NCBI GenBank assembly: GCA_035524095.1
Contig: DATKPK010000051.1
Location: 1 to 5,849 of the forward strand
Source of the DNA: DATJUF01 sp035524095
GTDB taxonomy: Bacteria > Desulfobacterota > Binatia > Binatales > Binataceae
DNA length: 5,849 nt
Direction: 5' to 3'
In this document: piece after piece, positions 1 to 5,776 of the stretch
Position numbering within the stretch: position 1 is the first letter of the stretch
How the letters are laid out: each line of letters starts with the position of its first letter
Program-made: the position numbers and the translations under genes
Notes under the pieces: model-generated
What the model was told of the DNA's origin: nothing
What the model saw: the letters and a program-made list of their open reading frames with translations, nothing else
The model's database searches: none

Positions 1-182
1 ATTCTGTCCTCTTCCGCATTAAAACCGAAGGCAAAGTCGGCCCCGCTCATACTCATGATACGGCTTACTATTTCTTCGCTCCGAATGTCGGCACTGTCGC
101 GATGATCCTTCAGGAAGACGCTGTCGCCTTCTGGCTCTTCCACATCGACTCTACCACCGGCAAAGTCCTGGCGTCCGATTGA
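1..182 (+). CDS. 3' end of an unrecognised protein gene (5' end outside the window)
   Basis: The third frame is open from the window edge and ends in TGA at 180-182, giving 59 C-terminal residues. The visible part is rich in aromatic residues (a YYFF run and a FWLFH segment). It carries an AHTHD motif followed by alternating hydrophobic stretches, and it ends in KVLASD. This looks like a compact folded domain, probably beta-rich, but I do not recognise the family. The two histidines next to an aspartate could bind a metal, which is only a guess. No clear hairpin terminator follows. The gene converges on the dehydrogenase pair, whose terminator lies 150 bp downstream. Codon choice looks like that of the other genes here, which supports real coding. 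Confidence 0.6.
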   Translation, partial: SVLFRIKTEGKVGPAHTHDTAYYFFAPNVGTVAMILQEDAVAFWLFHIDSTTGKVLASD

Positions 183-331
183 TCACTAGATGCGTGCAAC
201 GATTGTTCACGGCACGAGTTGCGAATCAAAACAAAAGCCATCTTCGCCAGTGATACTCTGCTGAGCCTACACCAGAAATATGCCGAAGCACAGGTTATTA
301 CTTGATCTTGCTCTCCTCTAGTCGCAGATCT

Positions 332-370
332 AGAAAAAGTTGAAGCCGGAACCTCGATGGTTCCGGCTTC
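332..370 (-). terminator. Rho-independent terminator of the alcohol dehydrogenase pair
   Basis: A perfect 12-bp inverted repeat (342-353 pairing with 359-370, arms GAAGCCGGAACC and GGTTCCGGCTTC) encloses a 5-base loop. Read on the minus strand, the stem is followed after three bases by a run of five U (complement of A334-338). It lies 45 bp past the stop codon of the downstream dehydrogenase. On the + strand no U-run follows the hairpin, so it should act mainly on minus-strand transcripts. Confidence 0.88.
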
Positions 371-414
371 CCATAAGACTAATGGCTATTAGCTAATGCG
401 CAGTTAACGCGAAC

Positions 415-1509
415 CTAGTCGAACATCAGCACCGTTCGTGCCACTTCGCCCGTCTTCATCGACGCGAACGCCTCGTTAACATTCTCCAGCCGCGCCCGCT
501 TGCTAATCATGTCGTCGAGGTTGAGCCGCCCCTGCATGTAGAAATCGATATATCGCGGCATATCGATCCGGAACCGGTTCCCGCCCATCATTGTCCCTTG
601 AATCTTCCGCTCGGTCAGGAACTTCGGCCCATCCAGCTCGACCTTCTCTCCAACCGGGATCATTCCGATAATCGTTGCGGTCCCGCCCGGCTTGATACAG
701 TCGAAGCACTGCTCCGCCAGCTTCTTCATTCCCACCGCTTCGAATGAGTAATCGACTCCCGCACCGGTCAGTTTTTGAATCGCCTCGACCGCGTCGGTGC
801 TCGACGCGTCCACCGTATCCGTCGCACCGAAACGCTTCGCCATTGCCAGCTTCGACTCGAATTGATCCACTGCGATGATCTGCCGCGCTCCTGCCAGCCG
901 CGCCCCCTGAATCGCCGAAATGCCGACGCCGCCACATCCGAACACCGCCACCGTGGATCCTGGCTCAATCTTCGCGGTATTCAGTACCGCGCCGACTCCC
1001 GTCGTAACACCGCAGCCAATCAACGCCGCCCGATCGAGCGAAATCTCATTCGTGATCTTCACTAATGCATTCTCATGCACAAGCATCTTTTCCGCGTATG
1101 TCGACAGGTCAGCGAACTGCGCAACCGGCTTTCCGTTTTGCGATAGCCGCGGCGTATCATTCTTCCCCCGCTGCGTCGCCGCCCGATTCGAGCAACGATT
1201 CGGATGGCCCGACATGCAATCTTCGCAATACCCACAAAACACCGACGGGCACGAAATCACGTGGTCGCCTGCCCTCAAATAGGTGACGGCCTTGCCTACC
1301 TTCTCGACGATTCCTGCCGCCTCATGGCCCAGAATCGCCGGTGCCGGAAATGGATACAGCCCTTCTACAAAATGTAGATCGCTATGACAGACGCCGGTCG
1401 CTGCCGTCCGCACCAGAACCTCGTGATCACGCGGATCGTCAATATCTACTTCTTCGATTTTGAGCGGCTGATGCGCCCCATGGAAAATCGCAGCCTTCAT
1501 TTTATTCAT
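415..1509 (-). CDS. Zinc-dependent medium-chain alcohol dehydrogenase (downstream copy of a tandem pair)
   Basis: This 364-residue protein is a typical NAD-linked zinc alcohol dehydrogenase of the MDR superfamily, which interconverts alcohols and aldehydes or ketones in the cytoplasm. The N-terminal GroES-like domain carries the catalytic zinc ligands Cys41 (in VCHSD), His62 with Glu63 (GHEAAG) and Cys166 (IGCGVTTG). The structural zinc lobe uses Cys92, Cys95, Cys98 and Cys106. The Rossmann domain has GCGGVG at 191-196, and Asp215 ends the second strand, a position that favours NAD over NADP. The first Met is preferred because AAGAGAG lies 9 bases upstream. Met4 aligns with the start of the paralogue and is the alternative. 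The stop is TAG. It is probably co-transcribed behind its paralogue. The sequence does not reveal the substrate; class III-like and broad-specificity enzymes share these motifs. Confidence 0.95.
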   Translation of the reverse strand: MNKMKAAIFHGAHQPLKIEEVDIDDPRDHEVLVRTAATGVCHSDLHFVEGLYPFPAPAILGHEAAGIVEKVGKAVTYLRAGDHVISCPSVFCGYCEDCMSGHPNRCSNRAATQRGKNDTPRLSQNGKPVAQFADLSTYAEKMLVHENALVKITNEISLDRAALIGCGVTTGVGAVLNTAKIEPGSTVAVFGCGGVGISAIQGARLAGARQIIAVDQFESKLAMAKRFGATDTVDASSTDAVEAIQKLTGAGVDYSFEAVGMKKLAEQCFDCIKPGGTATIIGMIPVGEKVELDGPKFLTERKIQGTMMGGNRFRIDMPRYIDFYMQGRLNLDDMISKRARLENVNEAFASMKTGEVARTVLMFD

Positions 1510-1518
1510 GGTTTTTTA

Positions 1519-1525
1519 CTCTCTT
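1519..1525 (-). promoter_or_regulatory. Ribosome binding site of the downstream dehydrogenase
   Basis: AAGAGAG on the minus strand lies 9 bases before the ATG at 1507-1509, within the 49-bp gap between the two dehydrogenase genes. This spacing favours that ATG over the in-frame ATG three codons later. The match to the Shine-Dalgarno consensus is moderate. Confidence 0.5.
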
Positions 1526-1558
1526 GGAAATCGTCAGTCGCTCATACGCGTGATTGCA

Positions 1559-2644
1559 CTAGTCGAACATCAATACCGTACGCGCGACCTCGCCCTTCTT
1601 CATCGCCTCGAACGCAGAGTTGACGTCCTCGAGTTTCCCCCGCTTGCTGATCATATCGTCGAGGTTCAACCGCCCCTGTAAGTAATAATCGACGTATCGA
1701 GGCATATCGATCCTGAACCGGTTCGATCCCATATTGCTGCCTTGCAGCTTTCGCTCAGTCAGCAGCTTGGCGCCGTTGATTGCGACCTTCTGCCCCACCG
1801 GCACCATCCCGATTACCGTCGCCATACCACCGTTCTTGATCGCCTCGAAACACTGCTCCGCCAGTACTTTCAGGCCCACCGCTTCGAATGCGTAGTCAAC
1901 TCCGCCATTAGTCATATCGCGAATCGCCTTGACGGCATCTACCTGCGATGTATCAACTCCGTCAGTCGCACCCAGCCTCTTCGCCAATTCCAGTTTATTC
2001 GGGAATTTATCTACTGCAATTATTCGCCGCGCTCCCGCGATCCGCGCTCCTTGTATCGCCGCTAGGCCGACACCGCCACAGCCGAACACCGCCACTGTTG
2101 ATCCCGGCTCGATTCGCGCCGTATTCAGTACCGCACCAACTCCCGTCGTCACCCCGCATCCAATCAACGCCGCGCGATCCAGCGGCATCTCCTTGGTGAT
2201 TTTCACCAGTGCATTCTCATGCACCAGCATCTGCTCCGCGTAAGTAGATAGATTCAGGAACTGTCGCACCGGCTCGCCCTTTTGCGATAACCGCGACGGC
2301 TCACTCTTCGCCCGCTGCGTCGCCTTCTGATTCGTACATCGGTTCGGATGGCCCGCCATGCAATCCTCACAATACCCGCAAAACACCGACAAGCACGCGA
2401 TTACATGGTCGCCCGGCTGAATATATGTCACGTCACGCCCAACCTGCTCGACCACGCCCGCAGCCTCATGACCCATAACCGCCGGCGCTGGATACGGATA
2501 AAATCCGTCCACGAAATGCAAGTCGCTATGGCATACGCCGCTCGCGACCGTTCGCACCAGCACTTCACGCTCACGCGGCTTGTCGATTTCGACGTCTTCG
2601 ATACTCAGCGGATGGTTCGGCCCGTGAAAAACCGCAGCTTTCAT
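1559..2644 (-). CDS. Zinc-dependent medium-chain alcohol dehydrogenase (upstream copy of a tandem pair)
   Basis: This 361-residue enzyme aligns without gaps to the downstream copy from that copy's Met4 onward. I count 94 differences in 361 positions, about 74% identity. All functional residues are present: catalytic zinc ligands Cys38, His59/Glu60 and Cys163; structural zinc cysteines 89, 92, 95 and 103; GCGGVG at 188-193; and the NAD-selecting Asp212. It starts at ATG (2642-2644) behind a good Shine-Dalgarno sequence and ends in TAG. As first gene of the pair it has the possible promoter. Differences from the paralogue fall around the structural-zinc loop (ACLS versus SCPS), at residues 103-115 and in the stretch before NRFRIDMPRY (GSNMGS versus GTMMGG). 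This could mean a different substrate or cofactor behaviour, but that is inference. Expected role: cytoplasmic NAD(H)-dependent oxidation or reduction of alcohols and aldehydes. Confidence 0.95.
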   Translation of the reverse strand: MKAAVFHGPNHPLSIEDVEIDKPREREVLVRTVASGVCHSDLHFVDGFYPYPAPAVMGHEAAGVVEQVGRDVTYIQPGDHVIACLSVFCGYCEDCMAGHPNRCTNQKATQRAKSEPSRLSQKGEPVRQFLNLSTYAEQMLVHENALVKITKEMPLDRAALIGCGVTTGVGAVLNTARIEPGSTVAVFGCGGVGLAAIQGARIAGARRIIAVDKFPNKLELAKRLGATDGVDTSQVDAVKAIRDMTNGGVDYAFEAVGLKVLAEQCFEAIKNGGMATVIGMVPVGQKVAINGAKLLTERKLQGSNMGSNRFRIDMPRYVDYYLQGRLNLDDMISKRGKLEDVNSAFEAMKKGEVARTVLMFD

Positions 2645-2653
2645 TCCTGGAAA

Positions 2654-2660
2654 CTCCTCT
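2654..2660 (-). promoter_or_regulatory. Ribosome binding site of the upstream dehydrogenase
   Basis: AGAGGAG on the minus strand, 9 bases before the ATG at 2642-2644, is the strongest Shine-Dalgarno match in the window. It fixes the start of the upstream dehydrogenase. Confidence 0.75.
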
Positions 2661-2679
2661 AATTTTCAACCAATATCAA

Positions 2680-2709
2680 CCTACACCACGCCCCCGCCTC
2701 CGATGTCAA
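2680..2709 (-). promoter_or_regulatory. Possible sigma-70-type promoter of the dehydrogenase pair
   Basis: The minus strand has a perfect TTGACA (2704-2709) and, 18 bases on, the weak -10 match TGTAGG (2680-2685, three of six consensus positions). The start codon is 35 bp further. The spacer is unusually G-rich. The position suits the pair, but the poor -10 makes this tentative. Confidence 0.35.
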
Positions 2710-2747
2710 GTAACACACAAGCCGAGCGCGTGCGCCGTGCGGACGCA

Positions 2748-2798
2748 TAGGCCGGGCCTGCGAGCCCGAGCCGCTGCGGCGGCGCGAGCTTCGGCCTA
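2748..2798. repeat. G+C-rich branched palindrome (REP-like structure) in the divergent intergenic region
   Basis: Outer arms TAGGCCG (2748-2754) and CGGCCTA (2792-2798) are perfect inverted repeats. Between them lie two smaller hairpins: GGGC/GCCC (2754-2757 with 2764-2767) and GCCG/CGGC around CTG (2770-2773 with 2777-2780). A transcript of either strand could fold into a three-way junction. It sits between the start of the dehydrogenase pair and the zinc-ribbon gene. No U-run follows on either strand, so it is not an ordinary terminator. It could be a dispersed palindromic repeat, but only one copy is in the window, so its repeat status is unproven. Confidence 0.45.
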
Positions 2799-2970
2799 AG
2801 ACGCTGGGTCCTCAAACAGTCCGCTTAAGGATCTGTGATGACCACCTGGGAATCTGAGGCCGCTCGCGCGACAGCCTCGCCGCGCAAGCCGGTCACTCGG
2901 CGGTAACCATCTCCGATTCCCGTCGTACCGTGATAGTAGACGCGCATTGCTGCCGGCACAGCTTGCAAGT

Positions 2971-3759
2971 ATGTATTGCACGAAATGCGGTAGGAAACTC
3001 GCCCCGGACGCGAATGCATGCCCCGCCTGCGGATCGCATATCCAGCGCGTGCCGAAGACGCGTTCCCGCGCTCCCGCCCGACGACTCCTTATCTGGTCCG
3101 CCATCGGCCTCTTGAGCATCGTGGCGATTTTCTTGGTCGCTGACCGCGCAGGCCTCTGGCATGGCGCCCATCTCTCGCCGATTCCGAACGCAAATCTTGC
3201 CGAGAGCGCCAGTTTCACGCAGCCGCATATGTGGAATGCCGCCAGCACCACCAATCCCTCAGTAAGTGACATGCTCCTGCTGCCGCAAGCGGATACCGGA
3301 TTCGTCGGAAGCTGGGGCGGCTTCGTCTATGCTCAAACGACCCCGCAGCAGACTGTCCAGCCCGCGATGACGAAGGTTCCGATGAGCTACTATTTCGGCC
3401 AAAGCAACGGCGAGGTCTTCCTGAAAACGCAAGTTTACGGCGACCCCAAATGGCCCGTGGTCAAAGACTGGGTCAAGGTCCTCAATTCCAAAAGCATCGA
3501 GTTCGGACTCGATTCGATGTGCAGTTCCTGTACTCCTCCAGTTCGCCAGCAGGAAGTCACTCGCCTCACTCTCGACAATGGGCAGTTAGATGCGCAGTCC
3601 AATACTTATGCCTACGCCAGCGGCGACGGCCATGTCGAGTTTGACTATAAGGGTACCCTGCATCCGCTTACTCCCGATGAACTGGCCGCGCTCGATCACG
3701 AAGTGGAGCGCGAGGGCACTTTCCTCAAATCCATTAATAGTAAAGTCCCCGCCCACTAA
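2971..3759 (+). CDS. Membrane-anchored zinc-ribbon protein of unknown function
   Basis: A 262-residue protein starting at ATG 2971, chosen because the zinc ribbon then begins at residue 2, as is usual for such proteins. A TTG start eight codons earlier (2947) is possible. Neither start has a good Shine-Dalgarno sequence. Cys3, Cys6, Cys17 and Cys20 (CTKC and CPAC) form a short zinc ribbon. A basic linker (residues 25-38) and one membrane segment (about 39-57) follow. The positive-inside rule puts the ribbon in the cytoplasm and residues 60-262 outside. The outer part opens with a low-complexity linker, then a probable beta-rich domain beginning GFVGSWGGFVY (110-120). It includes a CSSC pair (184-187) that could form a disulphide, and a charged C-terminal helix (236-250). 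I do not recognise this outer domain. A role in envelope sensing or scaffolding is speculation. It converges on the porin with 41 bp between stops. Confidence 0.85.
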   Translation: MYCTKCGRKLAPDANACPACGSHIQRVPKTRSRAPARRLLIWSAIGLLSIVAIFLVADRAGLWHGAHLSPIPNANLAESASFTQPHMWNAASTTNPSVSDMLLLPQADTGFVGSWGGFVYAQTTPQQTVQPAMTKVPMSYYFGQSNGEVFLKTQVYGDPKWPVVKDWVKVLNSKSIEFGLDSMCSSCTPPVRQQEVTRLTLDNGQLDAQSNTYAYASGDGHVEFDYKGTLHPLTPDELAALDHEVEREGTFLKSINSKVPAH

Positions 3760-3800
3760 GTCTCGCCTGACCTTCTGGGACTTTGAGGCCTCCCTTCGCC

Positions 3801-5288
3801 CTATAGTTCCATATGTAATCGCGATCCCAGAATATTCACCGGACCTCGATCACGATTGAATGCCGGATTCGCTACTAATTGATAGTCAAGCGCAAAATGA
3901 ACACTCTTCCAGATATCCCAGTCGTAATAAGTTTCGACGACTTCTTCCCATCCGTAACTTAGTGCACCATCGCCGTCGAGGATTCCCGTCCCGCCTGCGT
4001 TGAGGAATCTCTGATTTGCACGCGAAATACCACTCATCACGCCCGCCAGACCAAAAGTGTCGCCGCTACGATTCCAGCTGGCCCCGTTTACGCTCACTCC
4101 GAACGATCCCGTGTAATTGACATCGGTAAACATCCAGGCCTGATTCCGCCCATAATTCCATCCCAGTCGCGAAAACAGTCCCGCGTTCTCGCTGATTGCC
4201 TGTTCCCAATTTAAGCCGAAGCCGTAATTAGCCCGGTACTCTCGCGTATCGTTGATATCCGTGCCCGGAACCGCAAGCGCCGCCAGATAGCTGCCCGAAT
4301 GTGCGCGGTTGGCAAAGCTGAGCAACCTGATCGCCCCATTACGGCCATCGAGCGTGTAGCGCCGCTCCATCTCCGCCACCATTCCCCACGCCTTGAAAAT
4401 CGCGCCATCACCAGCCGTAATATCCTGGTAACCCGGCTTGATAAATAGCGCGTCTTCAGCTGTCCACGTATTAGCCACTCCTTCTATCTGGAAAAATCCG
4501 TACCGCAATGCCCATTCTGGATGGTTTAATTCAAACGCGACACCCGTCGTATAACCGAGAGCATCCGCCGGATAATCCCACGCAACGTTGGTGATGAACG
4601 CCCAATTCATAAATTGCGTGTTCGGGTCATCGGCATAGGCATTCTGATCAAAGATATTGATCGCGGCGAAGCGGCCAATCGTCATCGTGAAGCGCGAAAT
4701 ATCCTGACGTCCGGCCAGCGTCAGATCGTCATCGGGTACGCTTTCCTGCTCACCGCCGAGACCGATCGTTTGGCGGATAAAAAGTTGCGCGAGATTCAGC
4801 CGCGGGTAATCCGTCCCCGCCTTATAAGCTTGTCCGTTCGGGAAATCATCGATTCCTAATGTGTTATGTAGTCCGAAGCCCTGCCACGCCAATAGGTCAA
4901 GATGGGCTTCCGCGCCTCGCCACAGGCGCACTCCCGCAAACAGATCTCCCGCGACCGTTTCGCGGATCTGTCCTCCGGTCGGAAGACTGTTGGGACCAGA
5001 ATACTTGGCCGAAAACGGCGGATAGCCCTGCACCGTATCGGTATTCTGTGCGTGCCAGTTCCAACTTTGCGGTTGAGCGTCCGGCGATGAATCCGGGCTG
5101 GCGATCGCTTCGGCCGAGGCTCCACTCGTTTGTGCGATGTCGCTCGTTTGCGCCTCGACTCGCCCCATCCACGCCGCTGACGCAAACATCGCGGCCAGCA
5201 TCATCGCGATCGCGCTCAACCAGGCTTCATTCTTTGTCTGAAAAATCGGTGAACGGCTCCCGTGATCTGCTGCCTTTGTGCGGCCCAA
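3801..5288 (-). CDS. OprB-family carbohydrate-selective outer-membrane porin
   Basis: This 495-residue protein should form an outer-membrane beta-barrel that passes sugars and similar small hydrophilic solutes. OprB-like features include the early WNWHAQNTDTVQGYP region (76-90), GRFAAINIFDQNAYADDP (206-222) leading into FMNWAF and AWDYPADALGYT, and the closing ANPAFNRDRGP then GSRLHMEL. Many alternating strands and aromatic belts suit a barrel, and the length is normal for the family. A signal peptide precedes a likely cleavage after Ala46 (RVEA), followed by a Ser/Ala/Gln-rich linker to about residue 75. The start is uncertain. TTG at 5286-5288 gives a long n-region and has no close ribosome site. 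Tandem ATGs at 5204 and 5201 would leave a very short, uncharged n-region. The last residue is Leu rather than the usual Phe or Trp. A second porin tail lies at 5777-5849. Confidence 0.9.
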   Translation of the reverse strand: MGRTKAADHGSRSPIFQTKNEAWLSAIAMMLAAMFASAAWMGRVEAQTSDIAQTSGASAEAIASPDSSPDAQPQSWNWHAQNTDTVQGYPPFSAKYSGPNSLPTGGQIRETVAGDLFAGVRLWRGAEAHLDLLAWQGFGLHNTLGIDDFPNGQAYKAGTDYPRLNLAQLFIRQTIGLGGEQESVPDDDLTLAGRQDISRFTMTIGRFAAINIFDQNAYADDPNTQFMNWAFITNVAWDYPADALGYTTGVAFELNHPEWALRYGFFQIEGVANTWTAEDALFIKPGYQDITAGDGAIFKAWGMVAEMERRYTLDGRNGAIRLLSFANRAHSGSYLAALAVPGTDINDTREYRANYGFGLNWEQAISENAGLFSRLGWNYGRNQAWMFTDVNYTGSFGVSVNGASWNRSGDTFGLAGVMSGISRANQRFLNAGGTGILDGDGALSYGWEEVVETYYDWDIWKSVHFALDYQLVANPAFNRDRGPVNILGSRLHMEL

Positions 5289-5330
5289 AAAAGCATAAGT
5301 GACGATCGCCGCAAACGCGATACGGGGGCC

Positions 5331-5348
5331 TCAAATCATCGTTCCTCT
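5331..5348 (-). promoter_or_regulatory. Shine-Dalgarno and ATG with a two-codon frame (Met-Ile-stop) ahead of the porin
   Basis: On the minus strand AGAGGA (5343-5348) is followed three bases later by ATG (5337-5339), ATT and TGA (5331-5333). This ATG is in the porin frame, and past the TGA that frame stays open through the TTG at 5286-5288. It is either a minimal upstream frame that affects porin translation, or the former porin start separated by a nonsense codon. The three-base spacing is shorter than usual. Confidence 0.35.
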
Positions 5349-5499
5349 CGCTTCAAGGTTAATGTATCGCGAATTTTTACTCGCCGGTCTGGTGTGCTCG
5401 TCATCCTGCCTAGCCTGATGCCTCGTCCGACTTTGTAACTTCTCGCGCCCGATAGCACGAACCCGAGAGCGATGAGTCTGTGAACGTCGCCCCTGAAGC

Positions 5500-5524
5500 A
5501 TTTGAGGCACCGCGTCAAATTTTT
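5500..5524 (+). terminator. Weak terminator-like hairpin on the + strand
   Basis: ATTTGAGGC (5500-5508) pairs with GCGTCAAAT (5512-5520) with one G-G mismatch around a 3-base loop, and the right arm runs into five T (5520-5524). It has a mostly AU stem, so its strength is doubtful. No convincing + strand gene lies upstream, so it may be chance or mark the end of a lost gene or small RNA. Confidence 0.25.
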
Positions 5525-5608
5525 CTGCCGCGATGCGTACGGATTGACCCCAGCCGCCGCCCCGCTTACACGTGATCACGCGCTCCAAGCGCCAAGGACC
5601 ACGACCCC

Positions 5609-5754
5609 ATGAAAGCTGAAGATCTCGCTCAACGTATCGCCCGGCTCGAAGACATCGAATCCATCAAGCAGCTTAAGGCTCGCTACTGCGCCGTATGCGA
5701 TACTGGCCACGACCCCGAGAAATCGTGACACTCTTCACCGAGGATGGCATCTGA
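5609..5754 (+). pseudogene. SnoaL-like (NTF2-fold) protein, broken N-terminal fragment
   Basis: An ATG at 5609 stands behind AAGGA (5594-5598) at a proper 10-base spacing. It opens a 39-residue frame of the form MKAEDLAQRIARLEDIESIK, then QLKARYCAVCDTGHDPEKS, stop. The LEDIESIKQLKARYC helix followed by a DTGHDPE stretch is how SnoaL-like/NTF2-fold proteins begin (small cone-shaped dehydratase, isomerase or binding proteins of about 130-160 residues). The frame stops at TGA 5726-5728. If one base is restored near 5719-5722 it continues as IVTLFTEDGI, the expected next family block. It then meets TGA at 5752-5754, where family members often have Trp. So it has a frameshift and a stop within the first third of the fold. 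Beyond about 5754 the sequence resembles porin 3' flank instead. Confidence 0.7.
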
Positions 5755-5776
5755 AATTTTCAGGACATCCTTCGCG

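Larger units (their letters stand above)
2645..2970. other. Divergent intergenic region
   Basis: This 326-bp gap separates the dehydrogenase pair (leftward) from the zinc-ribbon gene (rightward). It holds the dehydrogenase ribosome site, a possible promoter and the branched palindrome. From about 2799 to 2970 I see no RNA gene or clear promoter. The open minus-strand frames crossing this stretch are rich in Arg, Ser and Gly and run antisense into the zinc-ribbon gene, so I read them as non-coding. Confidence 0.6.
5289..5608. other. Gene-poor region upstream of the porin
   Basis: This 320-bp stretch separates the porin (leftward) from the SnoaL-like fragment (rightward). I see a minus-strand Shine-Dalgarno/ATG pair close to the porin frame, and a weak + strand terminator-like hairpin at 5500-5524. 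There is also an 18-codon + strand frame at 5362-5418 with a hydrophobic LLAGLV core but only AAGG three bases before its ATG. A minus-strand frame (5331-5588, TTG start) is Arg-, Gln- and Ser-rich with no recognisable fold. None is good enough to call as a gene. Confidence 0.5.

Noticed and set aside
183..389. Open frame continuing past the TGA of the left-edge gene
   Set aside because: It contains a second TGA and overlaps the dehydrogenase terminator. Its length is within chance expectation and the translation has no family features.
388..397. Perfect palindrome ATTAGCTAAT between the dehydrogenase stop and its terminator
   Set aside because: A single short palindrome in a 3' untranslated region with no partner site is likely chance.
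2841..2861. 21-base similarity (17 matches) to 3770-3790, flanking the zinc-ribbon gene like direct repeats
   Set aside because: A 17/21 match is expected about once or twice by chance in a window this size. There is no inverted repeat or transposase to suggest a mobile unit.
2947..2970. Eight-codon extension of the zinc-ribbon protein from a TTG
   Set aside because: The ATG at 2971 puts CxxC at the very N-terminus as usual, and the TTG has no ribosome site. The shorter form is preferred.
2796..3272. Minus-strand open frames antisense to the zinc-ribbon gene
   Set aside because: They are Arg/Gly/Ser-rich with no motif, and the opposite strand encodes clear CxxC and membrane features, so they are shadows of that gene.
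5331..5333. TGA read as Trp (alternative genetic code), suggested by TGA interrupting three frames
   Set aside because: The porin's many Trp codons are all TGG with no in-frame TGA, and the left-edge gene ends at TGA, so the standard bacterial code holds.
5571..5580. Perfect palindrome CGTGATCACG upstream of the SnoaL-like fragment
   Set aside because: Ten-base palindromes are expected several times in this length, and the core also occurs inside a dehydrogenase gene near 1425. There is no second site to suggest an operator.
5331..5588. 85-codon minus-strand frame ending just before the porin frame
   Set aside because: It starts at TTG, is dominated by Arg, Gln and Ser, has no recognisable fold or ribosome site, and is crossed by a + strand hairpin. 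Coding is unlikely.
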